NCBI GenBank assembly: GCA_035293405.1
Contig: DATDOE010000104.1
Location: forward strand, 10,327-74,326
From: Gp6-AA40 sp035293405
GTDB lineage: Bacteria; Acidobacteriota; Vicinamibacteria; Vicinamibacterales; UBA2999
Length of the DNA stretch: 64,000 nucleotides
Reading direction: 5' to 3'
The notes under the pieces were generated by a model that did no database searches, had not been told where the DNA came from, and saw nothing but the letters and a program-made list of their open reading frames with translations. A program made the position numbers and the translations under genes. Each line of letters starts with the position of its first letter. Within the stretch, counting starts at the first letter, position 1. Of this stretch, positions 25,869 through 35,300 are shown piece after piece.

Positions 25869-26022
25869 GAGTGTCCTCGCTGTTGTTCGCCGATAGCATC
25901 GCCGGCAGCGCATGCACGCTTTGGACCTGCTTCGCGAGTACCGGCCACTGTGCGTTTGGGGTTCTGCCACCGTTGAGCACTCGTTCGAATCCACGTCTTG
26001 CGGAATCGAGCTACGGGAGGCA

Positions 26023-27051
26023 TCACTGGCCCATGACGTCGAGCACAGCATCGTGCAGAAGACCGTTGGACGCGATGAGTCCAGTGTTGCGCAGGAGGTG
26101 ACGGCCAGTCGTGAAGTCGAGCGGTCGCCCGTGAAGGTCGCTCACGCACCCGCCGGCTTCCTCGACGAGCAGCGAGCCTGCAGCCTGATCCCAGATCGCT
26201 TCCCGATACTCCCGATCCATCGGAATGCGCATCACCAGTTCGGCGCCGCCAGCCGCGAGCAGCACCTGCTTCGCTTGACCGTCCATCAGAACGGGTGGCG
26301 CAGAACTGCAGAGCGCTCGAAGAACACGATGCAGTTCGTCGACGTCGCTGTGACGCGATTCGCGGGAGTGCAACGCCCGTGTCTTTGCCGGATTGGATTC
26401 ACTGGAGACCAACAAGCGCGTCAGTCGGCCGCCGTCCAATGGCATCCACCATGCGCCTCGATTCCGGACCGCGATCGCAACGCCACCGTCCGCGTCGCCT
26501 TCGACCGCAGCCAGCATCACTTGGTCCGAGACATCGGCCTGTGAGGCTGGCGCTGTCGTGATTGACAGGCGTGGACATCCGACGACACCGATCTCGACTG
26601 TCCCGTCGACGACAAGCGCCAAGGCGATGACGTATTGCCCACCACGCAGGAGTCCTTTGGTGCCATCGATCGGATCAAGCGTCCAAAAACGGCGGCCACA
26701 CGCACCCCGTCCACGATCGATCCAGGCCAACACGTGCTCCGTTTCGGCGTCAGTGCCTGGCAGCATCTGGCCAACCAGCCGCACCACGTGCTCGCGGACC
26801 TGGCTCACCTCGCCGGTTCGAAGTACGCTCGCGTCTTCCTCCGCGACGAGTGGATCGCCGGAGAAATTCCGCGCGAGTCGAGAGGCGACGAACGCCTGAA
26901 CGACGAGATCCGCTACCGTGACCGGCGACCCGTTTGCCTTGGTGAACGTGTGCGCAATCGCGCTGCGCTCAGCGCCGCGCATGAAGCGGACCGCATCGCG
27001 AACCGCTTCACACGCGACCTCGACGACTGGGCCGAAAGAGTTGACGCGCAC
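26023..27051 (-). CDS. HAL2-type 3'(2'),5'-bisphosphate nucleotidase / inositol phosphatase family
   Basis: 342 residues from ATG 27051. Li-sensitive phosphatase motifs are present: SPVTVADLVVQ, DPLVAEEDAS (metal Glu), FWTLDPIDGTKGLLRG (the DPIDGTKG metal site) and EAIWDQAAGSLLVEEAGG (WD-AAG). The length and the HAL2-like TLDPIDGTKGFLR form suggest cleavage of 3'-phosphoadenosine-5'-phosphate from sulfate and coenzyme metabolism, though inositol phosphates cannot be excluded. It lies 48 bp downstream of the phosphoribosyltransferase and shares its sigma-54 promoter. Confidence 0.85.
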   Translation of the reverse strand: MRVNSFGPVVEVACEAVRDAVRFMRGAERSAIAHTFTKANGSPVTVADLVVQAFVASRLARNFSGDPLVAEEDASVLRTGEVSQVREHVVRLVGQMLPGTDAETEHVLAWIDRGRGACGRRFWTLDPIDGTKGLLRGGQYVIALALVVDGTVEIGVVGCPRLSITTAPASQADVSDQVMLAAVEGDADGGVAIAVRNRGAWWMPLDGGRLTRLLVSSESNPAKTRALHSRESRHSDVDELHRVLRALCSSAPPVLMDGQAKQVLLAAGGAELVMRIPMDREYREAIWDQAAGSLLVEEAGGCVSDLHGRPLDFTTGRHLLRNTGLIASNGLLHDAVLDVMGQ

Positions 27052-27099
27052 AGGATGAACCGCTTCGTGGACTTGAACTTAGGCCCGCCTGCGGCGACT

Positions 27100-27732
27100 T
27101 CACGCCGCGCGGGCGGCGCGCGACAGTGCCGTTGCGACCATGTCGTCGGTAACCTCCGAGAAGTCGTCGAAGAACTGGCCGACGGCGTAAAAGTCAGCCG
27201 GCGCATACAGGCAGACCACCTCATCCGCTTCCGCCTCGATCTGCCCAAGCGATTCAGCGGGTGCGACCCCGATGGCCACGATGAGCTTCAGCGGCTTGCG
27301 TGCGCGTACCGACCGAATCGCCGCGAGCATCGACGATCCGGTGGCGATCCCGTCATCGACAATCACGACGATGCGGCCCGTTGGATCGATGGCCTTCTGA
27401 GCGCGCGTGTACATCTCCCGGCGCGCGCGGATGACGCCTTGCTGCGCCCGGACTTCGTCGCGCATGTACTCCTCGTCGGCCACGTCGAAGTAGCGGCCCT
27501 TCAGGACGGTCCCGGCTTCGTCCACGGCGCCAATCGCCAGCTCGGGTTGCCCTGGTGCCCGCAACTTCCGTACGAGCACGACGTCGAGCTCGCCCTCGAG
27601 CGCGTCCGCGATGGTCCGAGCCATCGGCACCGCACCGCGGGGCACACCCAGGATCAGAGGCTTCTGGCCCTTGTACGCAGCCAGCCGTCCGGTCAGTTGC
27701 TTCGCCGCCTCGTCGCGATTCTTGAAACGCAT
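27100..27732 (-). CDS. Phosphoribosyltransferase-domain protein
   Basis: 210 residues from ATG 27732 (MRFKNRDEAAKQL); a longer frame to 27828 overlaps a DUF2892 remnant and is less likely. The family features are LGVPRGAVPMARTIADALEG, VVLVRKLRAPGQPELAIGAV, and the PRPP loop IVVIVDDGIATGSSMLAAIR. Such proteins are frequent in bacterial hypoxia/stress islands, often fused to a dienelactone hydrolase; here the hydrolase exists only as a separate fragment nearby. The natural substrate is not known. Confidence 0.88.
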   Translation of the reverse strand: MRFKNRDEAAKQLTGRLAAYKGQKPLILGVPRGAVPMARTIADALEGELDVVLVRKLRAPGQPELAIGAVDEAGTVLKGRYFDVADEEYMRDEVRAQQGVIRARREMYTRAQKAIDPTGRIVVIVDDGIATGSSMLAAIRSVRARKPLKLIVAIGVAPAESLGQIEAEADEVVCLYAPADFYAVGQFFDDFSEVTDDMVATALSRAARAA

Positions 27733-27760
27733 CACATCGACTCCAGGCTCTGCACGCGAG

Positions 27761-27841
27761 CTAGTACGCGGCATACCCGAGGGCACAGGCCACGAGAACC
27801 CTGATGACGCGATCCCATGTGCCTTCATTGGTGAACGTCAT
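27761..27841 (-). pseudogene. Truncated DUF2892-like membrane protein
   Basis: From ATG 27841, with AAGGAG seven bases upstream, 26 codons read MTFTNEGTWDRVIRVLVACA then LGYAAY and stop. This is the N-terminal helix of the small YgaP-like DUF2892 family (MT-NEG-DR-IRV pattern); the second half is missing. It sits between the sigma-54 element and the phosphoribosyltransferase. Confidence 0.6.
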
Positions 27842-27875
27842 GACTGGCTCCTTGTTGTTGATTCACTCACGGGAT

Positions 27876-27891
27876 GGCAATTGGCATACCA
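27876..27891 (-). promoter_or_regulatory. Sigma-54 promoter (leftward, phosphoribosyltransferase unit)
   Basis: TGGTATGCCAATTGCC on the minus strand matches TGGYAYG-N4-TTGC exactly. A degenerate copy of the activator motif (27912-27926, GCCGAGGATTTCGGA on the plus strand) lies just upstream. Confidence 0.65.
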
Positions 27892-27974
27892 GGTTCGGTG
27901 GATGTGAATAGCCGCCGAGGATTTCGGATTCGACGGCATCGGCGACAACGTCTGAAAATGTCGCACTCGCCTCA

Positions 27975-28150
27975 GTGGTGCCGAACCGGCTCGTCATCGA
28001 CGAGGAGCCGCATCTGGTTCCGCTTCTCAAACTGCTCCATCGACAGCGACGATATCTGGTCGTGCACACCGATACCCATCGGGGCCGCAGGCCGTCCTCG
28101 ACGCGATTGAGAACGACCAGATCGGACACTCAGGCTGTGTCGTCATGGAG
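27975..28150 (+). pseudogene. Response-regulator receiver fragment, frameshifted
   Basis: The plus strand reads LVIDEEPHLVPLLKLLHRQR then RYLVVHTDTH, like the start of a receiver domain (xxVDDEPHLxxLLxxLL), and continues one frame over with VLDAIENDQIG. The phosphoacceptor Asp region and output domain are absent. Confidence 0.55.
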
Positions 28151-28228
28151 TCCGACAGGGGTGAGGTCGGATCCGCCCGAATTGAGCGGGTCCACCTCAG
28201 CGGGCAGAGTGCGGATTTCTTCGTGAGA

Positions 28229-28243
28229 GGGACGAATTTTTCC
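28229..28243. promoter_or_regulatory. Degenerate activator-site copy
   Basis: GGACGAATTTTTCCG resembles the TTGGRAATTTYCCGC family with one extra T. It sits about 75 bp upstream of the rightward sigma-54 element at 28318. Confidence 0.3.
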
Positions 28244-28317
28244 GTCTTCCTTGTTTCGCTGGTCGGCGTGCGCCGCGCTTTCGCGGGGCCGCCCGCCTGT
28301 GAGAGGCAGGAGCCGGC

Positions 28318-28333
28318 GGGCACGGCAATTGCC
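28318..28333 (+). promoter_or_regulatory. Sigma-54 promoter of the UspA-glucan synthase unit
   Basis: GGGCACGGCAATTGCC matches GGCACG-N4-TTGC with exact spacing. It ends 37 bp before the UspA start at 28371. Confidence 0.7.
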
Positions 28334-28370
28334 CTTGTCTTCAAGCATCTGCACACGCAGCGAGAAGATC

Positions 28371-29381
28371 ATGGGCACCGCCCCTCCTTTGATGACACCC
28401 ACGTCAGATGCTCTGGCTGACGTGGCTTTCCGACATGTCGCCGCCTGCATCAACGGAGCGGCGATGAGCGAGCTGGTCGTGCCGCACGCGCTCGCCATCG
28501 CCCGTGCATTCGGGGGGCGATTGACGATCGTTCGCGTCCTGGAATGCGTGACTGCGGGCGACGTACCGGCCGACCCGCTCGAGTGGGACATCCGGCGACG
28601 GGAAGCGCACGAACAGGTCGAGCGTCTTGTACAAGAAAGCAATGCCGATGTACCGATAGCTGGAGATGTCGTCGAGGGCGGAGCCGCTGATGAGATCTGT
28701 CTTTGGGCTGAACGCCAGCAAGTCGATCTCATGGTTTTGTGCCGCTGCGACGCCCCAGATCTGGCGGAGTGGCCGCTCGGCAGGACGCTTCTCGACCAGA
28801 TGCCTGGGTCGGTGCTCATCGTTCGTGCACCGGTCGCCACGCATATATCGGTCGGTCGGTATCGGCGCCTGCTTGTCCCGGTTGATGGCTCGTCCCGCGC
28901 GGAGAGCGCCGTGCCACTCGCGGCTCGCGTCGCCGCCAGCGTCGCCGCGGAGCTGCTGGTCGCACACGTCGTTCCCGGGCCTGGACTCACCGAGATCGGG
29001 CCACCCGATGCCGAGGATGTCGATCTCCAAGATCGCATCACCCGCCGCAACGAGCGCGTCGCCATGGCATACCTCGATCGACTGCGAGCCCGGTTCGCCA
29101 CGATCGGCTCACCGCCTCGCACGATCGTGGTCAGAGATGGTGACGTGCGCACGCGCCTCGAACGCCTCGTCGAAGAGGAAGGTGTCGATCTCGTCGTGTT
29201 GTCCTCGCATGGCCATACCGGGCGTGCGGGTGTGCCGTACGGCAGCGTTACTGCGGACTTGGTTCTCTACAGCTCGGTTCCGCTCCTCATCGTCCGACCA
29301 CGCACGACGCGCGCACGCGCGCAACGGGTCATGGCGAAGGCGTCGTTCGCCGGTCGCCTGCCACATCAAGCCGTGTCATGA
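28371..29381 (+). CDS. Tandem universal stress protein (UspA)
   Basis: 336 residues from ATG 28371 (MGTAPPLMT). It has two Usp domains: HVAACINGAAMSELVVPHAL to PGSVLIVRAP, and RRLLVPVDGSSRAESAVPLA to VVLSSHGHTGRAGVPYGSVT then ADLVLYSSVPLLIV. The second domain carries the ATP-binding G-x2-G-x9-G-S/T-like motif; the first lacks it. Usp proteins support survival in growth arrest and hypoxia. The gene stop overlaps the glucan synthase start (ATGA), so both are translationally coupled under one sigma-54 promoter. Confidence 0.92.
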   Translation: MGTAPPLMTPTSDALADVAFRHVAACINGAAMSELVVPHALAIARAFGGRLTIVRVLECVTAGDVPADPLEWDIRRREAHEQVERLVQESNADVPIAGDVVEGGAADEICLWAERQQVDLMVLCRCDAPDLAEWPLGRTLLDQMPGSVLIVRAPVATHISVGRYRRLLVPVDGSSRAESAVPLAARVAASVAAELLVAHVVPGPGLTEIGPPDAEDVDLQDRITRRNERVAMAYLDRLRARFATIGSPPRTIVVRDGDVRTRLERLVEEEGVDLVVLSSHGHTGRAGVPYGSVTADLVLYSSVPLLIVRPRTTRARAQRVMAKASFAGRLPHQAVS

Positions 29382-32300
29382 GCGCCGCGGTCGGCGAGCC
29401 GGTCTATGGGGCTCTCGAAACGGCGGCTCGTGAGCTGAGTGGGCGCCACACAGCCGTCGAATCGCGCGCGCGGCCGCTCGACTCACTGCAGCGAGTGTCG
29501 GCTCTCACCGCGTGGCTCGATCGCGCACGCGCCGCGCTCGCCGACCCGGCTCCCGAGGCGGCCAAAGCGGCGGAATGGCTCCTTGACAACGATTACCTGG
29601 TCGAACGAGCGATTCGACAGATCCAAGAAGATCTCCCCCCTGGCTTCTATCGCCGACTCCCAGGGCTCGCGCAGGATGAGGAGGAGCGGCGTCTGCCACG
29701 GGCGTACGCGCTCGCGCACGGATTCCTGCGGGCGTCACACCTGCACGTGTCGCTGCCAGCTGCGATCGCATTCGCCCAGGCGTATCAGAAAGAGAGTGCG
29801 TGGCTCACAATCGCCGAGCTGTGGGCCTTTCCCGCGCTCCTCCGGCTGGCGTCGCTCGAGCTGCTTGTCACGGCACTCGCGCGCCTCGTGCCGGATCTGG
29901 AATCGCCGATCCTCGTCCCTGCGCACGTTCACGTGCCCGTCGACGATACTGAATGCGTCGCCCGATCGCTCACGAACCTCGGTCGAATCGCCGCTATCCC
30001 GTGGAAGACGTTCTTCGAGGCGACCAGCCGCGTCGAAGCGATCCTGCGAACCGACCCGGCTGGCGCGTACGAGCGGATGGATTTCCAGACGCGGGATCGA
30101 TACCGCGTCGCCGTCGAGGAAATCGCCGCCTGGTCAGGTCGAGGGGAAGTCGAGACCGCACTGCAGGTCATCGCACAGTCCGATCGTCTGAGAACGCACG
30201 ATCCAGATTGTGGCCACGTTGGGTACTGGCTGATCGGCGAGGGGCGTGGCACGTTCGAGCGGATCGTCGGCTGCCGCCCGCCCGCACGAGTCTCGTTCTG
30301 GCGATGGAGCTTCCGGCACGCCGGTCCCATCTATGCCACCGCGCTGGTCTCGGGCACCGCAGCGGCGCTGGCGCTGCCCGTGCTCTACCTGTGGGCGATC
30401 GGCGCATCGGTCACGGGCGTCATCCTGAGCAGCGCCATCGCTCTTCTTCCCGGATCGGTCGTCGCGGTCACGATGGTGCACTGGGTAGTGACGCGCTTGG
30501 TGCCTCCACGAGTACTGCCGAAACTCGATTTCGATCGCGGGATCCCGCCCGATTGGTCGACCGCCGTCGTGATACCGGCGCTCGTGGGCAGCACGAAGGA
30601 GGCCGAGGACCTGCTGGCACAGCTCGAGGAACACTACCTCGCCAATCCAGCATCGTCTGTGCAGTTCGCCCTCCTGACCGATCCACCTGATGCGCCGGTG
30701 CAGCGCATGCCCAACGACGAAGCCATCGAGGCGGCACTCGTCGACGGCATTCGGAATCTCAACGCCCGACATGCTGACAATCGCTTTCACGTGCTCCATC
30801 GCCACCGCCGGTTGAATCCATCCGAGGGCTGCTGGATGGGATGGGAGCGCAAACGGGGCAAGCTGGAACAGTTCAACCGGCTCGTGCTTGGCGATCCGGG
30901 CGGGGGCTTCGACGTCTACGAGGGACGCCTGGAGGCGCTGCGGCAGATCCGGTTCGTCGTGACCGTCGACGCCGATACGCGCCTGCCGCAAGGCGCTGTG
31001 GCGCGTCTTGTGGGAGCACTTGCGCACCCGCTCAATCGCCCACAGTTCGACGAGGCAACGGGTCGCGTGCGCTCGGGATATACCGTCGTCCAACCGCGCG
31101 TCGAGATCTCACCTGAAAGCGGGAACCGCTCGCTCTTCGCGAGGCTCTACTCCGGCGACACGGCCATCGACATCTATTCACGCGCCGTGTCCGACGTGTA
31201 TCAGGACCTACTTGGCTCCGGCATCTACATTGGCAAGGGTATCTATGACGTGGAGGCATTCCAGAGGAGCGTCGAGGGTCGGGTGCCGGAGAACGCACTC
31301 GCCAGTCACGACCTCTTCGAAGGCGCGCATGGTCGCGTAGCACTGGCCACCGACATCGTGGTTTACGAGAACTTCCCGAGTCAGTACGAAGTATTCGCGC
31401 GCCGATGGCATCGCTGGATGCGCGGCGACTGGCAGCTGCTGCCGTGGCTCGGCAGGCATGTGCCCGGTGCCGCAGGAACACGCATCCCAAACGGGCTGCC
31501 GTACCTGGAACGCTGGAAGATTGCCGACAACCTGCGTCGTAGCTTGATGGCGCCCACGCTCATCGCGTTGCTGATCGCGGGCTGGCTCGTGCTCCCGGGC
31601 AGTCCGTGGATGTGGACCACGCTCGCATTACTGGCACCAGCAGCAGCGTTGTTCACCGACCTCGTCACGGGCCTCGCAGGTGGACGTCGTCGCGGCGCTG
31701 TGCGAGGCGTGCTCCGGAACTTCGTCGACCACGCAGGCCGGTGGATTCTGACCATCGTATTCCTGGTGCAGGATGCGGTCCTCTGCATTGATGCAATCCT
31801 CAGGACGCTGTGGCGACTCTACGCCAGCCATCGCAAGCTCCTCGAATGGACGACGGCGGCGCACGTAGCGCATCACTTCAACGGGGGGTCGCCCGCGGAC
31901 GCATGGCGGCGGCTGTGGGTAGGACCAGCCACCGCTGTCGTCCTGGGTGGCGCTGTCCTCGCCGCGCGGCCGGATGCGTTGGCGACCGCCGCGCCACTGC
32001 TCATGCTGTGGGTCGCCTCGCCCATGATCGCGTGGCGAATCGGCCACGCGCGCGCGACCGAACGCGAGCCTCTGGACGAGGAATCCATCCTGTACTTGCG
32101 CCGATTGGCGCGCCGCACGTGGCTGTTCTTCGAGCGCTTCGCGGGACCCGACGATCACTGGCTTCCGCCGGACAACTATCAGGAGCACCCGGGCGGCGAG
32201 CTCGCCCACCGGACGTCGCCCACCAACACCGGGATGCTCCTGCTCTCGTCGGTCAGCGCCTGGGATCTCGGGTTCGTCGGAGTGCCCGAGCTTGCGGCCC

Positions 32301-35300
32301 GCGTGCGGAACACGCTCGACACGCTTCATCGCCTCGAACGCCACCACGGGCACTTCTTCAACTGGTACGACACGCGAATGCTGATCCCGCTCGAACCGCG
32401 GTACGTCTCCACTGTTGATAGCGGCAACCTCGCGGTCAGCCTGCTGACACTCAAAGAAGCCTGCCGCGAGGCCGCACGTGGTCCTGCCCTCGGAACGCAG
32501 CTCTGGAAAGGGCTGCGCGACCTGTTCGATCTCCTGGATACTGCTGCTGAGGATCTGCCCGCAAGCGGCGAGACCGATGCGCTCCGCTCGGTCGTCCGGG
32601 CGCTCGCGACTCGAGCGACAACGATCGCTCACGAGGCCCTCGCAGCGACAACTGACGCGTCCGTACACTCCGATCGCACGAAGGGATGGAGCGGAACGCT
32701 GGTCTGCCTCTGTGGCGACGACCGGACGGCCCTCGATCAACTCGTCACAGCCGCTGTGAGCCGGCAAGGCATCCCTTCCAGAACGCTGCAGGACATTCGC
32801 GTGTGGGTCGAACGCATTCACCATCACTTGCGGAGCATGGAGCGTGACGTGGAGACGCTCGCGCCCTGGCTGAGACTGATCGATACGGCGCCAGCTGGCG
32901 GCCTCGAGTTGGCGGAACGTCTGCGGCACGTTTTGCCGCCGTCGCTCTCTCTCGACGACGTCGCAGCACGCTGTCAGGACGCCCGACACGTGCTGGCCAC
33001 TGCGACGTCCGAGCGAGCCGATGGCAGCGTGCGTCCTTGGATCGAACGCCTCATCGACGCGGTTGAGGCCGGCGAACGTGGCGCCGCCTCCTTGCGCGAC
33101 GCGCTGACACAGCTTGCCGATCGCGCGGAAGCGCTGGCACTCGACATGGACTTTCGGCCGCTCTTCGACGCTGAGCCGAAGTTGTTCCGTATCGGTTACA
33201 ACGCAACCGCCGACCGGCTCGATCCACATCATTACGATTTGCTCGCAAGTGAGGCGCGGCTGGCCAGCTTCTTCGCGATTGCCAAAGGCGACGTGCCGCT
33301 GGAACACTGGTTTCATCTCGGCCGGCCGATCACGAGCGTCGGTGGCCGGCTGACGCTCGTGTCGTGGGGTGGCTCGATGTTCGAGTACCTGATGCCCGCG
33401 CTGCTGCTCCGCCGGCATCCGGGCGGGCTGCTCGCTGAGAGCGAGCACGCTGCCGTCGACGCGCACCGCCGCTTCGCACGAGACGCCGGCATTCCCTGGG
33501 GAATGTCTGAATCGGGCTTTGCCTCGCTCGATCCCAGCCACCACTACCGATACCAGGCGTTCGGGGTGCCCACGATCGGGCTCCGCCGCGGCCTCTCGCG
33601 AGAGCTCGTCGTGGCCCCGTACGCGACAGCCCTGGCGCTCCTGGCACGCCCGCACGACGCCGTCGCGAACCTGCGTGAGCTGGAACGTCTCGGGATGCTC
33701 GGACTCTACGGTATGTACGAGGCCGCAGACTTTCGTGCGGAGCACGCGACGCGAGAGGCTCGATTCGGAGTCGTTCGATCGTGGATGGCGCATCACCAGG
33801 GCATGGCGCTCGCGGCCATCGACAATGTGCTGTGCAACGACACGCTCGTGCGGCGCTTCCACGCCGACCGGCGCGTGCGGACGGTGGAGGTCCTGCTGCA
33901 GGAGCGCGTGCCTCGCGAGCGTCCGACTGAAGCCGCCCGCTCGCGCGAGCGCGCCGAGGCCGCCGCACGCCGGCCTGTACCGGCCCTGCCGGAGGCGTGG
34001 GATCCCGTTGGCCCTCCTGGTGTACCGAAGGTGCAGCTGTTGGGCAACGGCCGGATGTCGTCGTGGATCTCGGAGAGCGGCGCCGGTGCACTCCACTGGC
34101 AGGGTCAGGCCCTCACGCGATGGATTCCTGATCCCACCCGCGATCACTGCGGCCTCTGGATCTACGTGCGGGACGAGGACAGCGGGCAGGTCTGGTCCGT
34201 CGGACGGCAGCCGACGGGAGTTGTCGCAGACGAGGCCGCCTGCATCTTTCACGCGCACCTGGCGGAGTTTCGGCAGCGCAACCATCGCATCGCCATTCGG
34301 ATGGACGTCGGTGTCTTGCCGGCCGATGATCTGGAGGCCCGACGTCTCAGCGTCGCCAACGAAGACGACCGACGTCGCACGCTCACCTTGACGACATACG
34401 GCGAGGTCGTGCTCGGACCTCCACGCGACGACGAGCGCCACCCGGCATTCAGCAAGCTGTTCGTGAACAGCGAGTGGCTGCCGGCCGCTCGCGGGTTGTT
34501 GTTCACGCGCCGACCTCGACACTCGAACGAACGGCCTCCGGTTCTGCTGCACGCCGTGATCCTTGATCCGTCCCTGCCGGTCGAGGTCACAGGATACGAG
34601 ACGGACCGCCGTGCGTTCCTTGGGCGGCACGGCAATCCGCGTCGGCCTCGCTCGGTCGTCGAGGGGCTGACCGGCGCTGTCGGATGGACGCTCGATCCTA
34701 TCTTCGCGCTGCAGGTCCGCGTGATGCTCGATCCTGGCCAACGCGCGGAGCTGTGTTTCGTCACCGCCGCGGCCGGGTCGCGCGAATTGGTGCTCAAATT
34801 GGCCGAGCGCTACGACGCAACGACCGCAGTGGACTGGGCCATCCAAGACGCGGCGATCACGGCGGCGCAAGAGGCCACTCGGCTCCGGCTTCGGCCATCG
34901 GAGCTGCCGGACCTTCAAACGCTCGCATCACTGCTGCTCGCGCCGCACGCGGCGCTACGTGCCTCAGCGTCCCAGCGAGCCGCTAATCGTCTGGGGCAGT
35001 CGCGACTGTGGGGGACGGGAATCTCTGGCGACGCGCCGATCTTGTTGCTGCGCACGAGCGATCCACGTAGTGAATTGCTCCCTGTGCTGGTACGAGGTCA
35101 CGAGCTCTGGCGCCGGCGCGGGCTTCAGGTAGACCTCGTGGTGCTGCGATCAGGGACGTCAACCTACGCGGAGCCGCTGCGCGAGCGGCTGACCGATCTG
35201 CTGGAGGGCATAGGGGCACACGGCACGCTCGCAGGCAGCGGCGGAGTGCATTTGGTGATAGCCGATCAGATCCCGGAGGAGGAGGCGCGCCTGCTCGAGT

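Noticed and set aside
31628..34918. A 1096-codon open frame on the minus strand inside the glucan synthase gene
   Set aside because: It is the GC-rich antisense shadow of cyclic beta-glucan synthase codons, arginine-rich with no family motif or start signals.
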